Of a stretch of DNA of 64,000 nucleotides, positions 36,414-46,514 are shown one piece after another (positions within the stretch are counted from its first letter, which is position 1; the number at the start of each line of letters is the position of its first letter). This stretch comes from Xylogone sp. PMI_703. Taxonomy: Eukaryota > Ascomycota > Leotiomycetes. The position numbers and the translations under genes are program-made. The notes under the pieces are model-generated. The model searched no databases, was not told where the DNA came from, and saw nothing but the letters and a program-made list of their open reading frames with translations. The stretch lies in contig JAJTUQ010000003.1 of the NCBI GenBank assembly GCA_021399445.1, positions 7,750,001 through 7,814,000 of the forward strand, read 5' to 3'.

Positions 36414-37704
36414 GTTCCAGTATGGGAGTGCCTCATTTGCTTGGGTCTTGCACCCGTCTGGTGGAGTCAAGCTCGTCCTTCCCTTACGGCATCGCTGCTG
36501 AGGCCAAGGGCGATTGGGATTGGCAGGATCTCAGTTCCTGTCCGCCCCGAATCCCACCGCACTTACCTACTGTCCCAACCAGCCCAGCTTACTGTACTAT
36601 CCTTCGGCGTGCTGGAGCGCTACTACCACTGGGCCTCGACGTCCTGCTAGCTCTCCCTTAACCAAAAACGTCCAGCAACCACCACGGCACTTGTGCTCCC
36701 CTCCCCCAGCCATTTCCTTTTTTCTTTCTGGCCTTCCTTTTTCTTTTTCTTGTTATTCTCACTCCTTACCTCTCCAAGAAATACTCTTCCTTCCTGCAGA
36801 TTTGGATCTGGATACTCCGTATATTTCATCATTCTGCAGCAAACATCCCTTCGGATTGTATACCGGCCAAGTAATCATGTTACAGTAAGGTGGCCCATAT
36901 CCAACCACCGCTTTTCCATCTCTTTTCTGCCCGAAGAAAAGATGTCTACTAAGAAAGAGAGACTCTTTCTCACCTTGGCTCCATCGTAAATCTCTCTTCC
37001 CCCCTCTTCCTCCTTCCTCTTCTTCCGGTGTCGCCATCCGGACAAACGCAAGACCATGGCCTCAAAACTGCGGCCTTGACCCTGACCTCGACCTCGACCT
37101 GCTCAGAGACCCGACCCTTTCTGTGCCAGCTGCCAGCCAAAGGGCTGAGTGCGGCCGTTTTGTAGATGGAATGGGCCCTGGGCATGAGGTTGATGGCCGA
37201 GATCCGGTTGATTGGCTGGCAGTTGCTGGCACGCCTTTTGCACCTAAAGGAAACCCCCCGGTCGTTCACCTTTCTTCCGACACGATACGGTACAGTAGCG
37301 AGGGTAGCTACTGTGGAACCCCTACCTCGATCCGTACTATACCGGCAGTATGTCCGTAATGGCATTAATTAATGGCATGAACCGGCTTCAGCACGGCCCT
37401 CGAAATATGGTACTGTAAACATTTGACGCGACATGAATTTCGGTGGCGAAGGAGTTCTATCAATTATCCATGTTGTACAGTAAATGTATTTTACTGCGGA
37501 TGCATTGGCTATGGACGATTGTAATCTATGGTCACTCTACCCTTGGACCCTTCATCTGCCCCTCTCGCTCCTGACGCCAAAGCAGCCTAAGTCCACCTGC
37601 GGGTATCTTCACCTATCCCTAGCAAACTACTAGCATAATATTTGCAGGTTTGATATACAGTGTACAGGGAGACATGAGTACACACCTGATACTTACCTAC
37701 CTCC

Positions 37705-40591
37705 CTACAACTCCGCTTCCTCATGTGTGTGGTCATTCGTGGTGGACACAAGACCAATGTCATGCCAGGTCCATCCGTCATGGCCCAGCGCAGCTTGATA
37801 CCCTTCACCAAGCCTGGCAGTGGGGTCGTCATCACCAGCAACAAGACTCTGCTGAAGTTGGCCCCCAGCACTACCAACATCCGTGACCGTTCGTTGATGA
37901 GTAATGTAGCAATCACTGTCATCCATGCTCTCTTCACGCAGGTTGTTGCCAGGACCCAATTGAAGAGAGTGTAGTTGAGGACCTAGGTCTTCAACTTCAT
38001 CTTTAACTTCATCTCTGACTCTGTCAGCTTGACCAACCTCCCCCTCCTCTTCTCCTTCTTCTACAACACCATCTTCAACAATAAAGCTACCAATTTCATA
38101 CTTGTCTTCGGAATGACCACGCTCGTCATAGGAGTCATAGGCCGAAGATTCGTCGTCCAGATATCTTTCCCCAACATTCTTATAGGAGACTTCATCATTT
38201 TCATCCGAAAACATTTCTTGAATAAACGACAGAGTATGTCTCGTATCAGAAGTGCCCTTTTTGTTCCTATTCGAATGGTAACAACGCTCACAGAGCCAGG
38301 GATTAAAATCTTCGTAACCGCACCTACGACATCGCCAGACCTGATCGTCTGCATCCCAAACAGCGGGATTCTCCTCATCGTATGGTTGGGCGTCGTGCAT
38401 AGTCTGGCTCATGGGGTCGTTCAGATCTAAATTGGAACGTGGCGACATCTCAGGAGGAGGCGAGGAATTGGGACCTTCTGGATTGAACCTCATTCTCTTT
38501 GCTGAATCTTCGCCAAGATCATCCAAGATCTCCCTTCGCCGTTTCTCTGGAGCCTCTAAACCAGGAAAACCTTTATGAACTTCAGGGGAAGAGCTCGACA
38601 GTGATGACATCATAGTATCTTGCTCCACCGAGAGGGGGCTTTGAAGGGCTTTGCTAGGAATGCCTTTTCCTGTGTTACCCGTCGTTTGAGTGTTATCATG
38701 ATTGGCATGCTCCTGACCGTGAAGGTTTCGCATCGAGTCGTCGTGTCGGAAGACAACAGCTGAGCATACATGTCCAAAAAGGGTCCGCATGCTAATACCT
38801 ATCAAAATGTGAGTCTGTAGTTACCCAAAAAAGGGAGAGAAGGCTTGAGAGGGAGGTAAGTATATATAGGGCAGGGTTGATACCCACCTTCATGCCAATT
38901 TGCTTCGTTTACCGTACACGGATATATATCCCTAGGATTGAGCTCTCTGACTAGGTGACAAAGTTCCTCATACGATGCATGTCTTGAATATGGAAACGTG
39001 ATAACTTTGGGCAATCCCATGTAGGCCGAGCTTGCAATCTCCTCCAACGCTATCCCGCCAATAGTAGAACCAGCTTTTTCCTTGGCTGATTGCGAAACAA
39101 ACCGAGTGACGAAGTCATGGAGACAAATTTCCTCCCCACTATCAAGTCCAAGTGAAGCCAGTGAGACTGGAATTTTCGGTGAGTGACGACTATACCATCC
39201 CAACTTGTTGAGATCTTCAATGGATGATTTATCGGTATCTTTAGATCTACCGAGGATCAGCACTCAGACTCTAGACGTATCGGCTGAGGTTAACTACTCA
39301 CGATAGTAGACGTTTTATTGTTCTAAGATCAATTTGTTCAAGCCTTGAACGCTTAGTGAGGTCCCCGAGACCACCGCCGATTCCAATTTCCTCTACTTCT
39401 TCCCCCTCAGGTGATCGGGTAACTATAGGCCTGATCCAGACAATGCTCTTATTTTTCAAAGCTGAGCAATTCAACTCCTTTTCACAGCTATGGATCCGGA
39501 CATTGCAGTTATCTGTGAGACAACCGGGCTGAAAGTTATTGCCACAAGTATAACCTGCAAGGACTGGAGCATCTTGTGGTAGACCCAATGAAGAGCCTTC
39601 TTTTCTCAAAGATTGATACAGTCTCATTTTATATTTATCAACATGTATCTACCAGGACCGTCAGTAGAGCCTGTAAACGTAGACACTTTCCGAGATAGTC
39701 ACCTTTGAGTTAAGAACTTGCGAAAGAGCCATCCAAACCTCCTCATACCCGAAAGTCCAAGAAGTTAGATGGAAAACCGTATCCTTCGGGTAGCGAATAA
39801 CTTTCTGTAAGAGTTCCTTCAGACCTTCCGCCTTGGTTGGAAATGAAACGGGCCGAATATTGCTGGTGTCTAGGTACATGCAGTCCAATTTTTTAATACC
39901 TGCTGCATAAGGTACCAAGAAAGGATTTCGTACTAAAGAGTTGACAAACCATGGCTCGGAGCGGATATCTCCCGTGTAGAGAATTGCTTTATCATTGCCC
40001 TCGATTACTATGCCTTGATTAGTAGAGAACGCGAATATTGTCGTAGTGCAACTTACGAAACATCACCGCTCCGGTGCAGTGATTAGCATCAAAGAGTGTA
40101 ACTCGGATCTCATTTCCCGGTCCCAGTTCAATATTAGTAGGGGTTTGAAGAGGAATGGGTTTCTTTAAGAAAGGTGAGTTGAGAGTTAATTAAATGGTGC
40201 GGATGAAAAGAACATACTAGTAGTTTCTTAAGATGCCTGAAATGCTGCTTGCGTGCTTCTAGAATTCCAAGCTCAAAATTGACCTTGTGTGAGCTACTTT
40301 CTAGATTGAGGAGCAGCGCCTTGGTGGCAGCACTGCAGTAGATACTGTGCTAGTAAGTATTTAAAGGCAATGGCAGTACTGATCATCTTACAATGGAGAT
40401 TTGAGACTTTCAAGTCCTGCAAGATGATCACTATGAACATGGCTGAGGAAACAAGCCAAAGGTGGACGACGACCTGGATTGTGACGAAAGTAGTCAACTA
40501 AGTACACATTAGACAATTTCGACCACAAAGACAAGGAATGCTTACTTCTGATGTCGGGGAACTCATCCACTATGCCTTTAAATGTCGACAT
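37705..40591 (-). CDS. Artemis/SNM1-like metallo-beta-lactamase DNA nuclease
   Basis: Eight exons, complement(37705..38798, 38888..39246, 39302..39648, 39703..40007, 40057..40162, 40218..40344, 40392..40497, 40546..40591), 829 aa. The first exons give MSTFKGIVDEFPDIRIDYFR and the zinc motif HVHSDH (35-40), followed by FIYCSAATKALLLNLE, TLFDANHCTGAVMFLIEG and LYTGDIRSEPWFV, which is the beta-lactamase/beta-CASP core of SNM1, Pso2 and Artemis nucleases that open hairpins and repair crosslinks or ends. The core ends near residue 475 (NWHEGISMRTLFGH). The remaining 350 residues are acidic and Ser-rich and contain a CX2C-X9-CX2C zinc ribbon (Cys622, 625, 635, 638; VWRCRRCG..LCERC), unusual for the family. 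Splice sites were fixed by frame; the exon 6/7 junction uses GTGAGT and GGTAG. Pso2 versus Artemis cannot be decided by eye. Confidence 0.88.
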
Positions 40592-41317
40592 GATTCCAAC
40601 TTCGAAGGCTGTGCATGAAAAATCGCCTACAATCCATCCAGATAGAGGAGAAGAAGATGGAGATCAGCAAGGCCAGTGACTGGAATAGATGCGTGAGTAG
40701 CCATATGGAATGAAAAAGGTCGCTTTGGATTTACAAAACTCAATTGGAAAGTCAGTGAAGTCATTTGAGGACGCTAATGTTGAAATGGGCGTTCCCGAAC
40801 GAACGCGAAGTCTACACGATATCACGTGCTGACATTTGCCCCCCCTTACGCACCAAGTTAAGAGGGGATAATAGTGATACAGAGCTCAACTTGATTTTCT
40901 GCTACAGTATATAGTGAACCTGCATCCCTCTGTTTGATTCTGTGGGCTATTATGATCACACCTCTTTGTATTTTAGCCAGCTAGAATTCTCTTTATAGGG
41001 TCTTCACTGCTGGCTATGCGTTAAAATTCAGTGGAACTCAAGAAGTGTGACCCAAACGTGTTTAGATTTTAAGTACCACGCAGTCACTGGCTATCATGGT
41101 AAAGTCGTTCTACTAAATGAGCCAATGTTGAGCAGCCTCCTAGTCCCGTTCCACATATATGTTGCTTATACCCCTTAACCCATACTCCTGAGTCCCCTAT
41201 AAACATTACAAGAACATCAAAATGCAAAAGACTGCACGGTCATCCCTTATACCAAACCCCAGGGTTGAAATTAAAGTACACACCTACGAATCTATAAGGT
41301 ATCATCCCGCACAAAAC
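40592..41317. promoter_or_regulatory. Artemis-like gene promoter and NGG1 3' flank
   Basis: 726 bp between two minus-strand genes. A TACAGTA 7-mer lies at 40903-40909. No supported ORF. Confidence 0.4.
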
Positions 41318-43426
41318 TTATTCATCCTCAGCCTCTTCGTCCCAGCTTTCCCTCTCCTTCTTAACCAGGTCTCCCATGACCTCCGGTTTGAAAATAGAGC
41401 TGCCGGGATCCTTACCTCTAGGAACCTTGCCCAGATTGTCATTGTCAAATACCGTCCCAATGCTATCAATCCACCTCCGTCTCCTTTCCATTAGAGTCTT
41501 AGTCATATCGCCAATGCCTGGTCTCGCCATGCCAGCGGTATTGACGAAATGGCTTCCTCCACCAGCTCCACCAGGCCGTTTGGTCTTCTTGCTCTTGCCC
41601 AATGTGCGAGTACGTTTGAGATAGGCGGTCTGCACCTGGCTGTCGAGGTCTTCAAGAATGGTGGTATATTCTTGGTGAGCCATATGCTCTTTTGCGAGCT
41701 CGGCAAGGCGAGCTTTTCGTGCACCATTAATAATGGATTGCTCCTTCAGCTTAGTTTGCAGGAAACGGAGGCGTGCCGCAACCTCGTCATCGTAATGCGC
41801 ATCGTAATCTGGTTCGGTATCTGGAGGGAGAAAGCCAATGTGCCGAAGCTCTTGCTTTATACGTTCATCTACTTGAGCATGATCTAGCTTAGGGTGTGTG
41901 GCCTTTTTCCATGATTCTGATGAGGAATCTGTCATAAATGTTGCAGGCGGGACAGGAGCAGGGGCATCGGGCATAAGAGCGTTTAAATCGGCATTATTGT
42001 CGATACTAGCATCGCCGTTCATATTCAAGTCTCCATTTGTTACCCCATTAGTGGAAGGCTTCTCTTCGGATTGTGCGGCGCGATGTTCAGGTCTCAGAGT
42101 TGCAAGCAGTCGAGAAAGAATGGGGCCGGCAGATATTTGGTCCGTTTCAGCAGCTTCATCGTTCATAGTATCAATGCTACCACGCGCCTGGTTTGCTGGA
42201 AGTTTGTCATGAGCTTGTGCACTGTCAATGGCCATAGCACCATCCTCCTCTGCCCATATTTCCGTGTAGTGTTTCTTTCCACGACGAGGAATAACAAACG
42301 GTGTCACCCGATCCCCTCGGTCTCGAAGAAAAGCAAGGTCTTCTTCGGTTAGAGGCCTGAAATATGGTTCGATGTAGGTGGAAAAGGTGCTAAATTGCAC
42401 TGGATTTGAAGGCTTAGCGTTGCTGAAATCCTTGTCTGGGGGGATCCCTGGAATCAAGTCTGATAAATCACTTTTAGGATACACAGCAACGGAGTAGATC
42501 TGTTTGATTTCCTCTTCGCTCATGCCAGGCTTAACGTCGCGGATTTCGTACACGGTCGGGTCGGGGAACGTTGAAGGGTCATCACCAAAGGTCTGATGGT
42601 GGGCTGCAGCGGGGGCAGGTGGTTCATCTTCCTCGGAGCTTGAATCCTCAGACTTAGCCGCATCCTTCTTGTCATCGACATCCATTCCGGTGGCGTTCGG
42701 GGTCGCGGGAGCTACTGGAGAGAGGGAGGAGCTGGCTGAGTCCATATCCCGAGATAGCTTCCGTGGCTTCTTCACCACTGTTTCTCGTATTGGCGATGAT
42801 TGATCCGCTTTGATACGTTAGTATTTGACTGCGACCACATTTCTTTCGAAGCCTCGTGGCTTGAAACTCAAACCCGGCGGCGTAAGGCAAGACTTACGAA
42901 GGTGTGAACCATCTTGGGGTGCAGCAGCACGCCCACCATGCGATGGGGGCCTATCTTCTCTGCCTTTACTTCCATCCTTCCTCTTCTTGATCTTGTTCGC
43001 CTTTCTGTCACGTTCGTCTTCATCCGCGGCATCTCTCTTCAGGTTCTCCTTCCGTTCTTCGTCCCGTCTCCTATCACTCTCAATCTCTTCAAGTCGGTCT
43101 TTCCGCAGCTGGGCCAAAAGTCGCATACCACGATCGCAAACCGATCCTCGCGACTCTACCGCATCCATGACTTTCTGCAGCCGCTCCATTAAAGATTCCA
43201 GCTCCTTTGAGTTGGGTATTGCCGAGGCATATTGCTCAAGAATATCTTCTGAAGCCGTACGGAAGGATGCGACAGGGAGCTCAAGGTAGGAAGTTTCGGA
43301 AGCATCTGTCTGGGGGATGGTGGTGCTCAATGTCCCGCTAAGACTTGGGGTGGTATTGCGACTTCGAGATTGACGAACATCTCTGCCTTTCTTTCCCGTT
43401 CCCTTCTGGCTGGGTAGCGAGGGCAT
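41318..43426 (-). CDS. ngg1: SAGA/ADA complex subunit Ngg1/Ada3
   Basis: Two exons, complement(41318..42807, 42898..43426), 672 aa. The 90-nt intron has a perfect TACTAAC branch point and joins PQDGSHL to [17 protein letters not shown]. The N-terminal half has a coiled-coil-like segment ([20 protein letters not shown]) and a Lys/Arg/Glu-rich block. The centre has [20 protein letters not shown] and [20 protein letters not shown], and the C-terminal Ada3 domain ([57 protein letters not shown]) is unmistakable. Ngg1/Ada3 bridges Gcn5-Ada2 in the acetyltransferase module and controls nucleosome acetylation. Its partner GCN5 lies 12 kb away on the same strand. Length is normal. Confidence 0.94.
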
Positions 43427-44838
43427 TGTGAGTTTTTAGTGGATGGATAGGTCTTCTAAGCCCGCAATTATCGGGACATACGTAGATTCTGGCCGTTGGT
43501 TTGCATACAGCAATGCGATTAACAGGCGTGCAGGTATCGCTCGGAGCTCTGAATCTCCATGTCGCGATATGGAGATGGAGTTGGGCGCCGGGTTCGGCAT
43601 TAATATTAATCCGGCAGCATTAATTACCCGTCCCGTAGTTGAAGGAGCCGATCACGTGGTCTACCGTAGCCGTGCAGCAGACTGACCACCCACATCAAGA
43701 TGTTCCCATGATAGATACTCGACATGGTAGCGTTACGGAACGTGTTTCTCTTTTACGTTAACATATTGAGTGCTTATGTGCCGCGTAGATCTGGAATTTT
43801 TCAGATCCACGGATCTTTTGTGACTTTATTCTCCTTAGAGAAATAAATATGAAGAAGCAACCTACAAGATGCCAGAATAATGTCCATCGCGATCGACAAA
43901 TTACCTAGTCTAATCCTATGCGGTACCACACTGCAGATATTATATGGTAGTTTCCACAACGTAATTGTTGGTCCCCTTCAAGATGTCATCGTAGTGCGGA
44001 ATATGATATGGCTCCCTTGCTCATTATGGACCGGCCTGGACTCAGTGGCTATTCCTTCGTATTATTTGACCGTGTACACGGCACACGACCAGGGCGGTAA
44101 CCTCAGGCCGTTAGTGTCTCACGAGCGTCCCAAAGGAGCAGAGCGCCAGACCAAGCTGCCCCCTCCGCTCCAGTGAAGGAGAAGGGACCGAGAGGGGACG
44201 CGCGCCCGGGCTAAGCTTTTTGGCCAAGCGATCAGCTCCCTCGGGGGGTCCGCTCTTAACCTCTTCTACTGTGGTATGTGCAGTTTTCCTTGGCATGAAT
44301 TCATCCACTTGAGCTGCTATCACCAGTATCCTTCCCAGCCTTCCTACGAGCAACCACAACTTCAGCCGTTCGCCTCATCGCTGCGATCTGCCGGTGTGCA
44401 GACCTGCCATTGCCCGGTGCCAGAGCACCCATGGGTAACTCCTCGCTATGTGTATGTTCCCATTGTCTGCCTGTCTCTTGGTCCATGTCATCGCTGTGCT
44501 TGGCACCAGGCGCCGAGATGTTCCACTCTTGGCTTCATCTCCAGGCGCGTCAATACACACGGTGGTACGCTGCTGCAGTTTGCTGATTGCTGACTTATCT
44601 TCTGGCACATAGCTATCGATCGAATAAACAGCTTTGTGTAAGTGCTTTTGATGACTTCCATCTGTGCTGTCCTGTTGTTGCCGACCGGCGATGCGGATTG
44701 AATTGCATCGTCGAACGACTGCCTCAACCCACGGCCACTCCTTCCGATAGTGTCTTGATAGAGCTTCAGCTATAACAACAAATAATCGCAGCAGCAGCAG
44801 CACTGATTATGGCGCAATGTGCTAACCTTCAACTTCAG
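43427..44838. promoter_or_regulatory. Divergent region between NGG1 and the RING E3, holding its unplaced 5' exon
   Basis: 1,412 bp. The RING gene needs a 5' exon ending in phase 2 before the acceptor at 44838. Candidate starts include ATG 44448 (MCMFPLSACLLVHVIAVLGT, signal-peptide-like) and ATG 44691, but no donor is convincing. Other frames look random. A TACCGTA lies at 43662-43668 beside a CACGTGG E-box-like site. Confidence 0.45.
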
Positions 44839-46514
44839 CTTGCTTTTCCCCAACGACGAGTGGACAGACATTTCCACGGATGCCGACCTGGATCGTTATG
44901 TTGCACGTCTTCGGGTAATCCCATACACCGCAGGATACTGCTCCTTTGCCGAACTGCTGCTGATGTGATTGATTAGCCCAGCATTTCCTATGACCAGAGC
45001 ATCACCGAGAATCTACGGACGCTCTCTACTCATGGTGCTGATCCTGACGGCCGGATTAGCGGCTTTCTTTATGTCCCCGATCTAGACAGCAACGATCTCT
45101 GTCGCAACATCTCGAATCGCTATGTTCCACGGAATGTGACTCGGCGGGCCAATCTTCCTCCAACGGACTTTACGCTAATAGCGATTGCTCCCTGGATCAA
45201 CGTTGAATGCACACAATCCTATCTGGCCTCGGCAAGGGCAGACCTCGCTCGAGGCTTTTTGGTTTATCAACCTGACAACAGTACGGATCAGCCCCCTCCC
45301 GTGAGCTCCCCGGTATGGGGTCTGAACGATGGAGGAAGATGGAAGATGGACACGAATTTCCCAGTGTATGCCATCCCGGGTAGTATTGGAGCACATATGC
45401 TCTACGAATCTAGCCTCTATTCTGGAAATCTCACCGACGTACCTAACGGTCATCTCATTTCGGAATTGCCTGGCATAGACCCAAGAGACTATGTCAGAAT
45501 ATATACGGAACTCGGACTCTCTTCATCATCCTCATTACCAAGTGTCTGGGTATTCCTTCTAATCATTGCTGCGTTCCTCGCTTTGTTACTCTCCAGCACC
45601 TCAGCCCTTATGCATCTCATCCAACGAAGAAGACGACGTTCTTTGCGACGACGGGTTGAGTCAGGACAAGTTGACCTAGAGGCCCTCGGTATCAAGAGAC
45701 TCAAAGTACCACTGGAGATCATAGAGACGATGCCGGTATATACCTACTATTCTGACCATGATTCATCACCGATAGCCTCTCCAGACCTTGCGAAACAGGA
45801 TTTAGCCAGTCCTGCTGGAAGCAACTTGCCTTCGAGACATCCTTCCTCTGCAGGCTTGTCAGAGGACAAGATTTCCAGCACGCGAGAACTTGTTCAGCAT
45901 TCGGCATCTCATACCACCTCCAGCAACGCACATGCTACCCCTAATTCCGCCCTACCTCATAAATCTCTTTCATACTCACAACCAACATGTCCCATATGCC
46001 TTGACGAGTTCCAGTCGGGATCCACACCCATCCGCGAACTACATTGCGGGCACATATACCATCCCGAATGCATCGACGCTTTTCTAAGCAACAATAGCTC
46101 GCTCTGTCCTATGTGCAAGAAGTCGGTCCTACCTGTTGGCTATTGTCCTACAAAGATTACAAACCTAATGGTCCGCCGAGAACGGAACTTGCGCCGCTTA
46201 CGATCTCGGATTACCGTTCGCGATGGTGATGCCGAGATAGATGGCAACCCAGTATGGGTCCAAATGCAGCTCTGGGGTTCTCGGATTAGCAATAGAGTTT
46301 TGAGGCGGCCCGAACCGGTTGTGCTGGCCGCGACGACTGCACCAGTGGAGCTGCAAGTGCAGCATTGGGAAGTACCTATTCAGCAAGTATACATTGGGGA
46401 TCTTGCCGAAAGTCCCCGACCACCTTGTAAGCTTTATGATACCTAGATCTGCCCGTGCAATTCTAATTCTGTATAGGGCGCAGAACTATTTCAAGGATAT
46501 TTCCAGGTTTTTAA
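44839..46514 (+). CDS. PA-TM-RING E3 ubiquitin ligase (5' end not resolved)
   Basis: Exons 44839..44914, 44977..46426 and 46477..46514 plus at least one upstream exon. The acceptor at 44838 is excellent (GCTAAC branch, TTCAACTTCAG). The spliced product reads LLFPNDEWTDISTDADL, then a protease-associated-like lumenal domain (GFLYVPDLDSNDLCRN; PPTDFTLIAIAPWINVECT), a transmembrane helix (SVWVFLLIIAAFLALLL), a Ser-rich cytosolic linker, and a RING-H2 (CPICLDEF..LHCGHIYHPECIDAF..CPMC). The last 13 codons (WRRTISRIFPGF) come from an extra exon reached through donor GTAAGC at 46427; ignoring it gives an artificial end. Such proteins are membrane ubiquitin ligases of the Golgi, endosome or vacuole pathway; the substrate is unknown. 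Multiple N-glycosylation sequons in the lumenal part agree with the topology. Confidence 0.85.

Larger units (their letters stand above)
33667..37704. promoter_or_regulatory. Four-kilobase intergenic region with repeats and CT-rich tracts
   Basis: Between the 5' end of the unnamed gene and the 3' end of the Artemis-like gene. Contains a 5' UTR intron at its right-hand start, long pyrimidine tracts (for example 34695-34710, 36715-36780, 36990-37025), the GTACCGT tandem repeat, a CAC/CCG/ATC triplet array and eight TACAGTA/TACTGTA sites. Many frames of 60-180 codons exist on both strands but overlap each other and none resembles a family. It could hold a long upstream promoter, a lncRNA or an unrecognised gene. 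Confidence 0.5.

Noticed and set aside
44990..45090. Plus frame MTRASPRIYGRSLLMV..GLAAFF resembling a signal anchor upstream of the RING gene
   Set aside because: It stops before the RING frame. The alternative frame reads the conserved GFLYVPDLDSNDLC of the PA-like domain and connects cleanly through a splice at 44976.
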